From Streptomyces sp. ICC1 (GTDB lineage Bacteria; Actinomycetota; Actinomycetes; Streptomycetales; Streptomycetaceae): a DNA stretch of 64,000 nt. A program made the translations under genes and the position numbers. Below are positions 15,257-23,165 of the stretch, piece after piece. Location: assembly GCF_003287935.1 (NCBI RefSeq), contig NZ_CP030287.1:6036569-6100568 (forward strand), written 5' to 3'. Position 1 is the stretch's first letter. Each line of letters begins with the position of its first letter. The notes under the pieces are model-generated. The model made no database searches and was not told where the DNA came from. It saw nothing but the letters and a program-made list of their open reading frames with translations.

Positions 15257-16003
15257 GTGCTGACCGTCGATTTCTCCCGGTTCCCGCTCGCCGCAGGCGA
15301 CCGCGTACTCGATCTGGGCTGCGGCGCAGGCCGGCACGCCTTCGAGTGCTACCGGCGAGGCGCCCAGGTGGTCGCCCTCGACCGCAACGGCGAGGAGATC
15401 CGCGAGGTCGCCAAGTGGTTCGCCGCGATGAAGGAGGCCGGCGAGGCCCCGGCCGGCGCCACCGCCACCGCGATGGAGGGCGACGCCCTCGCCCTGCCCT
15501 TCCCCGACGACTCCTTCGACGTCGTCATCATCTCCGAGGTGATGGAGCACATCCCCGACGACAAGGGCGTCCTCGCCGAGATGGTCCGCGTCCTGAAGCC
15601 CGGCGGACGCATCGCCATCACCGTGCCGCGCTACGGACCCGAGAAGATCTGCTGGGCGCTCTCCGACGCCTACCACGAGGTCGAGGGCGGCCACATCCGC
15701 ATCTACAAGGGCGACGAGCTGCTCGGCAAGATGGAGGCCGCCGGCCTCAAGCCGTACGGCACGCACCACGCGCACGGCCTGCACTCGCCGTACTGGTGGC
15801 TCAAGTGCGCCTTCGGCGTCGACAACGACAAGGTCCTGCCCGTCAAGGCGTACCACAAGCTCCTGGTCTGGGACATCATGAAGAAGCCGCTGGCCACGCG
15901 GCTGGCGGAGCAGGCCCTCAACCCGGTCATCGGCAAGAGCTTCGTCGCCTACGCGACCAAGCCGCACCTGCCCGTGGGCGCGGCCGCGGGCGCCGAGAAG
16001 TGA
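15257..16003 (+). CDS. class I SAM-dependent methyltransferase
   Basis: 248 residues from GTG 15257, 61 bases after the glycosyltransferase, with AGGCAGG upstream. Motif I VLDLGCGAGRHAFE, acidic loop VVALDRN, motif II FDVVIISEVMEHIPD and motif III RVLKPGGRIAITVP are all present. The C-terminal half with HSPYWWLKCAFG is characteristic of small-molecule or glycan/lipid methylating enzymes. It should methylate the product or acceptor of the neighbouring glycosyltransferase. Its stop overlaps the next start as GTGA, showing translational coupling. Confidence 0.9.
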   Translation: MLTVDFSRFPLAAGDRVLDLGCGAGRHAFECYRRGAQVVALDRNGEEIREVAKWFAAMKEAGEAPAGATATAMEGDALALPFPDDSFDVVIISEVMEHIPDDKGVLAEMVRVLKPGGRIAITVPRYGPEKICWALSDAYHEVEGGHIRIYKGDELLGKMEAAGLKPYGTHHAHGLHSPYWWLKCAFGVDNDKVLPVKAYHKLLVWDIMKKPLATRLAEQALNPVIGKSFVAYATKPHLPVGAAAGAEK

Positions 16004-17088
16004 GCTCGCCCGGGCGCACCGCACCCGAGCACCTCGTCCTGGACGGCGTGCTGACCGCCGATCAGGCCGCCGCCACGGTCGCCGGGATCCTCGCCGCGCA
16101 GCGCGCGGACGGGGCGATCCCGTGGTTCCGCGGCCACCACCTCGACCCGTGGGACCACACCGAGGCCGCCATGGCGCTGGACGCGGCGGGCGAGCACGAG
16201 GCCGCGGAGCGTGCGTACGACTGGCTCGCGCGCCACCAGAACGAGGACGGCTCCTGGTTCGCCGCCTACGCGGACCGCGAGGACGGGGTCGACACCCACG
16301 CGCCGCAGGACGCGAGCCGGGAGACGAACTTCGTCGCGTACATAGCCGTCGGCGCCTGGCACCACCACCTGTCCACCGGGGACGACGCCTTCCTCGACCG
16401 CATGTGGCCGGCCGTGTACGCGGCCGTGGAGTTCGTCCTGCGGCTCCAGCAGCCCGGCGGCGAGATCGGCTGGAAGCGCGAGCCGTCCGGCGAGGACGTC
16501 CGCGACGCCCTGCTGACCGGGTCCTCCTCCATCCACCAGGCGCTGCGCTGCGCGCTGGCCATCGCCGAGCACCGGGGCGAGCCGCAGCCGGACTGGGAGC
16601 TGGCCGCGGGCGCCCTCGGACACGCGATACGCCGCCACCCGGAGCGGTTCCTCGACAAGTCCCACTACTCCATGGACTGGTACTACCCGGTCCTGGGCGG
16701 CGCGCTCACCGGCGCGCAGGCCAAGGCGCGCATCGAGGAGCGGTGGGACGAGTTCGTCGTCCCGGACCTGGGCGTGCGCTGCGTGCTGCCCAACCCCTGG
16801 GTGACGGGCGGGGAATCCTGCGAGCTCGCGCTCGCGCTCTGGGCGACGGGGGAGTCCGACCGGGCGCTGGAGATCCTGCGCTCCGTCGGGCACCTGCGGG
16901 CCGAGAACGGCATGTACTGGACCGGTTACGTCTTCAAGGACCGGGCGGTCTGGCCCGTCGAGCAGACGACGTGGACGGCGGGCTCGCTGCTCCTCGCGGT
17001 CGCCGCGCTGGGCGGGGACGAGGCCACGGGCGTCGTCTTCGGCGGGCTGACCCTGCCGGCCGGCCTGGAGCCGGACTGCTGCGCCTGA
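16000..17088 (+). CDS. alpha/alpha toroid protein (prenyltransferase-repeat-like)
   Basis: 362 residues. GTG 16000 overlaps the methyltransferase stop (GTGA). The protein has QW-like units: HHLDPWDHTEAAMALDAAG, WLARHQNEDGSWFAAY, then LGHAIRRHPERFLDK and WALGGE-type helices to the end WTAGSLLLAVAALGG. This looks like an (alpha/alpha)6 barrel as in squalene-cyclase repeats or GH15/GH78-type glycosidases. A DxDD motif is absent. Acidic residues in DHTE, RETNFVAY and VWPVEQTTW could form a glycosidase-like cleft. No signal peptide, so cytoplasmic. The reaction is unknown; the operon suggests work on a glycosylated, methylated lipid or metabolite. Confidence 0.8.
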   Translation: MSSPGRTAPEHLVLDGVLTADQAAATVAGILAAQRADGAIPWFRGHHLDPWDHTEAAMALDAAGEHEAAERAYDWLARHQNEDGSWFAAYADREDGVDTHAPQDASRETNFVAYIAVGAWHHHLSTGDDAFLDRMWPAVYAAVEFVLRLQQPGGEIGWKREPSGEDVRDALLTGSSSIHQALRCALAIAEHRGEPQPDWELAAGALGHAIRRHPERFLDKSHYSMDWYYPVLGGALTGAQAKARIEERWDEFVVPDLGVRCVLPNPWVTGGESCELALALWATGESDRALEILRSVGHLRAENGMYWTGYVFKDRAVWPVEQTTWTAGSLLLAVAALGGDEATGVVFGGLTLPAGLEPDCCA

Positions 17089-17103
17089 GACCGGTGACCG
17101 CCC

Positions 17104-17126
17104 GTCCCCCGGCCCGGCCGGGGGAC
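17104..17126. terminator. strong hairpin after the glycosyltransferase operon
   Basis: GTCCCCCGGC pairs with GCCGGGGGAC across a three-base loop, 16 bases after the toroid stop. There is no T run; such GC hairpins serve as terminators in Streptomyces. It also faces the convergent gene ending at 17207. Confidence 0.65.
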
Positions 17127-17206
17127 GAGCGACGGGCGTGCGGCGGTGACGGAAGTTCGGTGGTGACGGGCGGCCGCGGCCGCGGGTGTGCGCCGATGAG
17201 CGGGCG

Positions 17207-17509
17207 TCAGCGGCGGTACAGGCGGCCCGCGATGGCGTGGCCGACGACCAGGTAGGCGACGGCCGCGATGCCGTAGCCGACGACCACCTGGATCCATTCG
17301 CGGTCGAAGGTGAACAGGTCGTAGGACCAGCCGGCCAGCCAGGTCGCCGCGTCGTGGATGAAGTCCACCAGGGCGTTCCCCTGGTTGGCGTCCAGCAGGT
17401 ACAGCAGGATCCACAGGCCGATCACGAAGGCCATGACGTCCGCCACGACCGCGACGGCGCGGCCCGCCTGGCTGCTTCCTCTGGTGTGCACTCGCGTATG
17501 TGTGGGCAT
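17207..17509 (-). CDS. small two-helix membrane protein
   Basis: 100 residues. A basic, Gly/Ser-containing N-terminus of 15 residues leads to a first membrane helix (about 18-42, VVADVMAFVIGLWILLYLL), a short outer loop DANQGNALVDFIHDAATW, and a second helix VVVGYGIAAVAYLVVGHAIA ending in the basic tail GRLYRR. No catalytic motif. It is convergent with the toroid gene and divergent from the lipoprotein at 17623. The ribosome site is weak. Function unknown; it resembles small integral membrane proteins common in Streptomyces. Confidence 0.75.
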   Translation of the reverse strand: MPTHTRVHTRGSSQAGRAVAVVADVMAFVIGLWILLYLLDANQGNALVDFIHDAATWLAGWSYDLFTFDREWIQVVVGYGIAAVAYLVVGHAIAGRLYRR

Positions 17510-17622
17510 GGTCCGCGTGTTGCCGATTCCGGGCCCGGTAAACCCGAACGGATCCCCCAGGTGGCGCAGCCGTGCGCCCGGGGTGAGGCTGCGGGAGACC
17601 CCTGAGTCCCCGGAGGCAACCC

Positions 17623-18267
17623 GTGTCCGTACCCACCCGAACCGTCCGATTCCGTCGCGGCCTCACCGCGGTGCTGCTGTCCTGCGCACTGCTCGGCGGG
17701 GCCACCGCCTGCGGCTCGGGCGGCGGCAACGACGCCGCCGCCGGCCAGAGCGACGAGATCTCGGTGGCCATGGCCGCGTTCGCCGAGGCCGACGCCGCCG
17801 CCTCGGCCGAGGACGCGGAGGCGGCCGCCGCCTCGCCCTCGCCCAGCACCGAGGCGGAGAAGCAGAAGTTCGCCAAGGCGCGCTTCGTGGCCAACGCCGG
17901 ACTCGCGGCCGGCGCCACGTACCAGTGGATCATCAAGCCGTACCGCGCGGGCAAGTTCAAGAAGGGCACCAAGGGCCGCACCTTCGCGCTCGTCAAGGCG
18001 GGCCTCGCGGGCGCCTTCGCCTACAACCGGCTGAAGGCCGCGAGCGAGAACGCCAAGGGCGACCCGCTGCTGTCGAAGGCCGTGGGCCCGCTGACGGCGG
18101 GCATCGACTCCCTCAAGGGCCTCGGCTCCAAGCTGCGCAAGGGCCAGGCCGGGGACTCCGACATCGGCGCCTTCGAGGACATCATCAACGGCGTCAAGGA
18201 CGCCGGGAAGAGCGCCGGAGCCACGGTGACGGACAAGATCCCGAGCGCGGGCCAGCTGACGGGCTGA
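17623..18267 (+). CDS. putative lipoprotein with Ala/Lys-rich helical body
   Basis: 214 residues from GTG 17623. The N-terminus has Arg residues, a hydrophobic core LTAVLLSCALLGG and an imperfect lipobox GATAC, so lipid anchoring is likely but not certain. A Glu/Ala-rich spacer follows (EADAAASAEDAEAAAA), then a domain with KQKFAKARFVANAGLAAG, a YQWIIKPYRAGKFKKGTK stretch and VKAGLAGAFAYNRLKAA, which may be a small helical hairpin. The C-terminal part is Asp/Gly/Ser rich. Unknown family. AGGCAACCC precedes the GTG. Confidence 0.7.
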   Translation: MSVPTRTVRFRRGLTAVLLSCALLGGATACGSGGGNDAAAGQSDEISVAMAAFAEADAAASAEDAEAAAASPSPSTEAEKQKFAKARFVANAGLAAGATYQWIIKPYRAGKFKKGTKGRTFALVKAGLAGAFAYNRLKAASENAKGDPLLSKAVGPLTAGIDSLKGLGSKLRKGQAGDSDIGAFEDIINGVKDAGKSAGATVTDKIPSAGQLTG

Positions 18268-18327
18268 CCCCGCACCCCCGGAGACTGGCCGGGCCGGATC
18301 ACCGGTCCGGCCTGTTTCAATGGACCG

Positions 18328-18780
18328 GTGATCGAGTACGTGTTCCTCGCCGGCGCGGCCGCCGGAACCGGCTGGCTGGTCCGCCGCAAGCAGCGCCGGC
18401 GCCAGGCCGCCGGGCCCGTCGCCGGCATCCCCTGCATGGCCCGGCAGCCCGCCGGCCGGGGCCGCTGGCGCATGGGCAGGGTGTACGCGGACCCGGGCGC
18501 GGTCCGCTGGGTGCCCCGCCGGGGCGAGCCCGTGCTCCTCGCCGACGGCCGGTCCACGGCCGTGCGGGTGCCCTCCGTGAAGGAGGGCATTTCCATCAAC
18601 CCCGGCTCGCGGATCGTGACCTGCGCGTACGCGGAGCCCGGCACCGCCGGCACCGGCACCGGCAGCATCGAGATCGCCGTGATGCCGCTGGACCTGCGCG
18701 AGCTGGCCGCCGCCCTCCCGCAGGCGGACCCGGAGCCGGACCCGGAGCCGGAGCCGGGCCCGGGCCCCGAGATCCCCTAG
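18328..18780 (+). CDS. membrane-anchored protein, DUF2550-like
   Basis: 150 residues from GTG 18328. One N-terminal membrane segment (YVFLAGAAAGTGWLV) is followed by a basic stop-transfer RRKQRRR. The cytoplasmic part has GRWRMGRVYADPGAVRWVP and GSRIVTCAY, with the order of elements seen in DUF2550 proteins (RWRLG.. then ..WYRV.. then ..V.C). The match is by pattern only. The tail DPEPDPEPEPGPGPE is low complexity. It follows the lipoprotein by 60 bases and may share its transcript. Function unknown. Confidence 0.65.
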   Translation: MIEYVFLAGAAAGTGWLVRRKQRRRQAAGPVAGIPCMARQPAGRGRWRMGRVYADPGAVRWVPRRGEPVLLADGRSTAVRVPSVKEGISINPGSRIVTCAYAEPGTAGTGTGSIEIAVMPLDLRELAAALPQADPEPDPEPEPGPGPEIP

Positions 18781-18795
18781 GGCCCGGCCGGCGCA

Positions 18796-18809
18796 GGTCA
18801 CAGCACTAG
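18796..18809 (-). repeat. solo fragment of the CTAGTGCTGTGACC terminal repeat
   Basis: GGTCACAGCACTAG is the outer 14 bases of the inverted repeat that bounds the MITE at 20448-20638, here alone. The TAG within it is the stop codon of the DUF1275/LLM fusion gene. The inner part of the repeat is missing. Confidence 0.7.
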
Positions 18810-20317
18810 CTGTTCAGCTCCGCCAGCACCCGCAGCGTGTGCGGGTCCGGTGCCGTCACGAGCAGGTCGGTGACCGGGCCCTTGCGCCACAGTTCGAGGC
18901 GTTCCGCGATCCGCTCCCGGGGGCCGACCAGGGAGATCTCGTCGGCGAAGGCGTCCGGGACGGCCATGACCGCCTCCTCCTTGCGCCCGGCGAGGAACAG
19001 CTCCTGGATCCGGTGCGCCTCCTCCTCGTAGCCCATCCGCCCCATCAGGTCGGCGTGGAAGTTGCGGGCCGCGTGCCCCATGCCGCCGATGTAGAAGCCG
19101 AGCATCGCCTTCACCGGGAGCAGCCCCTCGGTGACGTCGTCGCAGACCTTGGCCCGCGCCATCGGGGCGATCATGAACCCCTCGGGGAGGTCGGCCAGCG
19201 AGGCCTGGTAGACGTCGGTGCGGGTCGGCGACCAGTACAGGGGGAGCCAGCCGTCCGCGATGCGGGTGGTCTGGGCGATGTTCTTGGGGCCTTCCGCGCC
19301 GAGCAGGACCGGCAGGTCCGCGCGCAGCGGGTGGGTGATGGGCTTGAGCGGCTTGCCGATGCCGGTGCCGTCGGCGCCCCGGTACGGGTGGCTGTGGAAG
19401 CGGCCGTCCAGCGCGACGGGGGCCTCGCGGCGCAGCACCTGGCGGATGACGTCCACGTACTCGCGGGTCGCCGTCAGCGGGCTGGAGGGGAAGGGGCGCC
19501 CGTACCAGCCCTCGACGACCTGGGGGCCGGACAGGCCGAGGCCGAGCATCATCCGGCCGCCGGAGAGGTGGTCCAGGGTCAGCGCCTGCATCGCGGCCTC
19601 ACACGGGTTGAGCGTCGGCGTCATCAGATAGTGATAAGCGACAGGGACCACGCAGACCAGCAGGCCCACGGCCGAGGCGAGCGCCCACACCGATCCGTGA
19701 CGCAGGGTCAGCAGACCCCCGGCCAGCGCCCCCAGCAGCAGGGCCGCGACCGTCACGAGGCGGCGCAGGGAGGCGGGCCCCCACCGGTCGGCCGCCAGCC
19801 CGGTCAGCGCCCGGGTGACCACGGTGGTGGTCAGGTCGGGCACCGCGATCCGGTGCACCACGGCGTTCTGCAGGCCCATGCCCAGCGCGAGCAGGGCGAT
19901 GACGGGCGGTGGCCCCGCGCCGGCCGCCGTCAGGGCGAGCGCCCCGCCCACCAGTACGGTCTGCGCGGCGACCAGCGGCGCGAACATCCGGCCGGCCCCG
20001 CTGGCCGGCCGCAGCCGGCCCGCGGCCAGCGCGCCGGTCAGGAAGGCGCCGACGGCCAGCAAGGAGTCCGGGGCGGACAGCGACCGGTCGCCGGCGAGCG
20101 CGAAGCCGAGGAAGACGACGTTGCCCGTCATGTTGGCGACGAAGACGTGGCCGAGCCCCAAGTAGCTCACCGCGTCGACCACACCGCTGACGAAGGTGAG
20201 GACGATCAGCAGCGGCGGCAGCACCCCGTGGACGGACTCGGAGCCGTCCGGGCCCGGCGGGAACAGGAGCGCCGCCAGCGGCCGCAGGATCCCGCGCCGC
20301 CGCCCGGTGGAGGTCAT
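18806..20317 (-). CDS. in-frame fusion: DUF1275 (YoaK) membrane domain + N-truncated F420-dependent LLM oxidoreductase
   Basis: 503 residues from ATG 20317, preceded by AAGGGAC. Residues 1-230 are a DUF1275 protein with six hydrophobic helices (VDAVSYLGLGHVFVANMTGN is its signature). Then, after a short lower-GC stretch encoding AYHYLMTPTLNP, the chain becomes a luciferase-like F420 oxidoreductase: QALTLDHLSGGRMMLGLGLS, GPQVVEGWYGRPFPSSP, GAEGPKNIAQTTRIADGW. That domain normally begins about 100 residues earlier with the first barrel strands and part of the F420 pocket, and these are missing. The two halves are normally separate proteins. The fusion is either a deletion in the genome or an assembly join; LLM activity is doubtful. 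Confidence 0.7.
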   Translation of the reverse strand: MTSTGRRRGILRPLAALLFPPGPDGSESVHGVLPPLLIVLTFVSGVVDAVSYLGLGHVFVANMTGNVVFLGFALAGDRSLSAPDSLLAVGAFLTGALAAGRLRPASGAGRMFAPLVAAQTVLVGGALALTAAGAGPPPVIALLALGMGLQNAVVHRIAVPDLTTTVVTRALTGLAADRWGPASLRRLVTVAALLLGALAGGLLTLRHGSVWALASAVGLLVCVVPVAYHYLMTPTLNPCEAAMQALTLDHLSGGRMMLGLGLSGPQVVEGWYGRPFPSSPLTATREYVDVIRQVLRREAPVALDGRFHSHPYRGADGTGIGKPLKPITHPLRADLPVLLGAEGPKNIAQTTRIADGWLPLYWSPTRTDVYQASLADLPEGFMIAPMARAKVCDDVTEGLLPVKAMLGFYIGGMGHAARNFHADLMGRMGYEEEAHRIQELFLAGRKEEAVMAVPDAFADEISLVGPRERIAERLELWRKGPVTDLLVTAPDPHTLRVLAELNS

Positions 20318-20447
20318 GGGGGTCCCTTGCACAGTGTCTTCGCCCCCGGGGAACGGTAGCGGCCCCGGGCGCACGGGCGAAGGAGCGACCCGCGCCCTTC
20401 AGGGGGTGTCTGGTGGATCTCCGCGGCGTCGCGACGCCCGGCACGCA

Positions 20448-20638
20448 CTAGTGCTGTGACCGGAAAGGTCCACCGGGTCGCGGCGCCCGGCGCGGCACCT
20501 CGCCGCGTTGTCGGACCACACCGGTACGTCCAGTACGAGGCGTGCTCCTCCGCCCGGGGGCCCCTCCCAGCGGTAGCTGGGGGAGATGCACCGCACCGAA
20601 CACCGCGACCCGGCGAACCTTTCCGGTCACAGCACTAG
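20448..20638. mobile_element. 191-bp MITE with 36-bp terminal inverted repeats
   Basis: The left end CTAGTGCTGTGACCGGAAAG... (20448-20483) and the inverted right end (20603-20638) agree at 34 of 36 positions. Nothing inside could encode a transposase; the interior holds a hairpin CTCCCAGCGGTAGCTGGGGG. The ends begin with CTAG, which may be part of the target. Two solo ends of the same family lie at 18796-18809 and 52798-52824. This is a non-autonomous element, presumably moved by a transposase coded elsewhere in the genome. Confidence 0.8.
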
Positions 20639-20712
20639 CCGGCCGGGGGCCCGGCCCGGCCCGATCGCGGCGCCACCGGGCCGCTGTCAGACCCCGGCGA
20701 TAGGGTCCCGCC

Positions 20713-21147
20713 ATGGCCTACACATTCCAAGTGACCGTCGACTCCGCACACCCGCACGCCCTCGCAGACTGGTGGGCCGAGGCCCTCGGATGGGAAGTCG
20801 AGCCCAGTGACGAGAAGTTCATTCGCGGCCTGATCGCCGCCGGGCACGCGAGCGAGGAGGACACCACCACGCACCGGGGCGTCCTCGTCTGGAAGGCGGG
20901 CGGGGCCATCCGCCATCCCGAAGGCCTCGAGCGGGCGCCCCGGGTCCTCTTCCAGCTGATCGAGGAGCCCAAGACCGTCAAGAACCGCGTCCACCTCGAC
21001 ATCCGCACCGGCGAGGACGACCCCGCGGCCCTCGTCGAGCGGCTCCTCGCCAAGGGGGCCGAGCACCGGCACGACGGCCGCCAGGGCCCCTTCGCCTGGA
21101 CCACCCTCACCGACCCCGAGGGCAACGAGCTCTGCGTCTCCCACTGA
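20713..21147 (+). CDS. VOC-superfamily (glyoxalase-like) protein
   Basis: 144 residues from ATG 20713. The beta-alpha-beta-beta-beta units of the vicinal oxygen chelate fold are visible: FQVTVDSAHPHALADWWAEAL with GWEV near the start, KNRVHLDIRT in the second half and the ending WTTLTDPEGNELCVSH. The acidic metal ligand Glu in PEGNELCV is kept, and His in VHLDI is the likely second. Actinobacterial proteins of this type are small soluble enzymes or binding proteins of unknown substrate. It follows the MITE; the next gene is 30 bases downstream in the same direction. Confidence 0.85.
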   Translation: MAYTFQVTVDSAHPHALADWWAEALGWEVEPSDEKFIRGLIAAGHASEEDTTTHRGVLVWKAGGAIRHPEGLERAPRVLFQLIEEPKTVKNRVHLDIRTGEDDPAALVERLLAKGAEHRHDGRQGPFAWTTLTDPEGNELCVSH

Positions 21148-21177
21148 GCGCGGGCACGCCCGCATAGGGTGGGCGAC

Positions 21178-21882
21178 GTGAACGTCATCCTCTTCGGCGC
21201 GACCGGAATGATCGGCCGGGGCGTGCTGCGCGAATGCCTGCGCGACGACTCGGTGGAAAGCGTCCTGGCCGTCGGCCGCACCCCCCTGGCCGTCACCCAC
21301 CCCAAGCTGCGCGAGCTCGTCCAGGCCGACCCGACCGACCTGTCGGCGCCCGGCCTGGACCTCGCCGCGTACGACGCGTGCTTCTTCTGCCTCGGGATCT
21401 CCTCCTTCCGGATGAAGGAGGAGGAGTACCGCCGGATCACCTACGACCTGACGCTCCGGGCGGCCCGCACCCTGGCCGGGGCCAACCCCGGGCTGACCTT
21501 CGCCTACGTCTCGGGCGAGGGCACGGACAGCACCGAGCAGGGCCGCTCCATGTGGGCCCGGGTCAAGGGGGAGACCGAGAACGATCTGCTCAAACTCCCC
21601 TTCGACGCCTACATGTTCCGCCCGGGGATCGTCCGGCCGGACCGCGGCACGCCCTCCAAGACCCCGCTCTACCGCGCCGCCTACGCCGTCACCGCGCCCC
21701 TCTTCCCGATCCTTGGGCGCGTCGCGCCCGACCTCGTCACCACCACCCGGGCACTGGGCCGCGCCATGATCGCGGTCGCCGCCGCCGGCCCCGGCGGCGC
21801 GGACACCCGGCGGATCCTGCGGGCGGCCGACATCAACCGGCTGGGCGGCGAAGGCCGAAGCCGTGCCGCGGACCCCCGCTAA
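21178..21882 (+). CDS. NAD(P)-binding Rossmann-fold oxidoreductase (SDR/epimerase-like)
   Basis: 234 residues. GTG 21178 is chosen because AGGGTGGG lies 6-13 bases before it. The N-terminus is a textbook Rossmann turn, VILFGATGMIGRGVLRECL. A YVSGEGTDSTEQG stretch and MFRPGIVRPDRG follow the pattern of atypical SDRs, with no classical YxxxK pair, so it may bind NAD(P)H without ordinary dehydrogenase activity. A C-terminal hydrophobic segment could touch the membrane. It probably shares a transcript with the VOC gene. Confidence 0.85.
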   Translation: MNVILFGATGMIGRGVLRECLRDDSVESVLAVGRTPLAVTHPKLRELVQADPTDLSAPGLDLAAYDACFFCLGISSFRMKEEEYRRITYDLTLRAARTLAGANPGLTFAYVSGEGTDSTEQGRSMWARVKGETENDLLKLPFDAYMFRPGIVRPDRGTPSKTPLYRAAYAVTAPLFPILGRVAPDLVTTTRALGRAMIAVAAAGPGGADTRRILRAADINRLGGEGRSRAADPR

Positions 21883-21954
21883 CCAGCGAATATTCGGTTT
21901 CGGCCGGGCCCTTCCGCCCCCGAGAATGAGGCATCTCGAACCGGGAGGAACCCC

Positions 21955-23163
21955 ATGAGCCAGGACCGCCTGACTCTGCACGACCTGATGCCCGCGCAGG
22001 CGCTGACCGAGGCCATCGACGCCGGATACGTGACCCGCAAGGCACACCCCGAGCTGCCGCTGTCCATTTACACCTACACCCGGACCGCCCAGTACGAGCG
22101 GGTCTGGAACCAGGTCACCACGCGCTGCCGCGGCCTCGTCGCCGACGACGACACCGGCGCCGTCATCGCGCTGCCGCTGCCCAAGTTCTTCAACGTCGGC
22201 GAGCACGAGTCCGGCCAGCCGTACGCGCCCGCCCTGCCGGACGAGCCGTTCGAGGTGTACGACAAGGTCGACGGCAGTCTCGGGGTGCTCTTCCACTACG
22301 CGGGGAAGTGGCGCGTCGCGTCCAAGGGTTCCTTCACCAGCACCCAGGCCACCTGGGCCCAGCGCCGCCTCGACGGCCGGGACACCTCCTTGCTGGTCCC
22401 CGGCACCACCTACCTCGCGGAGATCCTGTACCCGCAGAACCGCATCGTCGTCGACTACGGCGAGCGCCGCGACCTCGTCCTGCTCGCCGCCTACGGGGCG
22501 GACGGCACCGAGGTGCCGCTCGCCGAAGCCGCGGTCCACTGGCGGGACATCGGCTCCGTCGTCACCACGTGGCCCGCGATGCCGCTCGACGAACTGCTCG
22601 CGCTGACCGCCTCCAGCACGCTGCCCGGCGGCGCCGGTGCGACCGGCACCGACGCGGAGGGCTTCGTGCTGCGCTTCGCCTCGGGCGTCCGCGCCAAGGC
22701 CAAGATCGCCGAGTACGTACGGCTCCACAAGCTGCTCACCGGCGTGACCGAGCGGGACATCTGGCGCGGCCACGGCATCCAGCGGTTCGCCGGCCTGCCG
22801 GCCAAGCAGCTGGCCCAGGGCCTGAACTGCACGGTCGCCGACATCGAGGCCTACGGCGGCAAGCCGCTCGACGCGCTGCTGGAGCAGGTGCCCGACGAGT
22901 TCGACCAGTGGGTGCGCTCGGTGATCGAGGGCCTGGAGGAGCGGGCCGCGCTCCGCGAGCGCGCCATCGACGAGGCCCACGCCTCGCTCGCCCACCTGGC
23001 CGCGGACCGCGGCGCGTTCGCGCGCGCCGCCCGGTCGCTGCGCGACAGCGGCATCCGCGGCGCGCTGTTCCAGCGCCTGGACGGCAAGTCGACCGAGCTC
23101 GTCAGCTGGCGGCAGGTGCGGCCCGAGGCGTCCGACCCCTTCACGAACGACGAGGAGAACTGA
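21955..23163 (+). CDS. ATP-dependent RNA ligase (T4 Rnl1-like)
   Basis: 402 residues from ATG 21955 with GGGAGGAA upstream. Nucleotidyltransferase motifs appear in order: CRGLV (59-62), KFFN (77-80), the adenylated lysine Lys104 in YDKVDGSLG (motif I), YLAEILYPQNRIVVDY (motif IIIa), AEGFVLRF (motif IV) and RAKAKIAEYVRLH (motif V). This layout is that of RNA ligases that seal 5'-phosphate and 3'-hydroxyl ends. The C-terminal 130 residues are helical and specific to the subfamily. The next gene, two bases downstream, supplies the end-healing activity, so the pair forms a complete RNA repair unit. Likely targets are tRNAs cut in the anticodon loop. Confidence 0.88.
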   Translation: MSQDRLTLHDLMPAQALTEAIDAGYVTRKAHPELPLSIYTYTRTAQYERVWNQVTTRCRGLVADDDTGAVIALPLPKFFNVGEHESGQPYAPALPDEPFEVYDKVDGSLGVLFHYAGKWRVASKGSFTSTQATWAQRRLDGRDTSLLVPGTTYLAEILYPQNRIVVDYGERRDLVLLAAYGADGTEVPLAEAAVHWRDIGSVVTTWPAMPLDELLALTASSTLPGGAGATGTDAEGFVLRFASGVRAKAKIAEYVRLHKLLTGVTERDIWRGHGIQRFAGLPAKQLAQGLNCTVADIEAYGGKPLDALLEQVPDEFDQWVRSVIEGLEERAALRERAIDEAHASLAHLAADRGAFARAARSLRDSGIRGALFQRLDGKSTELVSWRQVRPEASDPFTNDEEN

Positions 23164-23165
23164 GC

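Noticed and set aside
16000..17088. Terpene cyclase or prenyltransferase activity for the toroid protein
   Set aside because: The repeats fit the fold, but no DxDD or DDxxD motif is seen; only the fold is claimed.
20448..20638. Small genes inside the MITE
   Set aside because: Short frames exist, but they are formed by the inverted repeats themselves and have no supported start.
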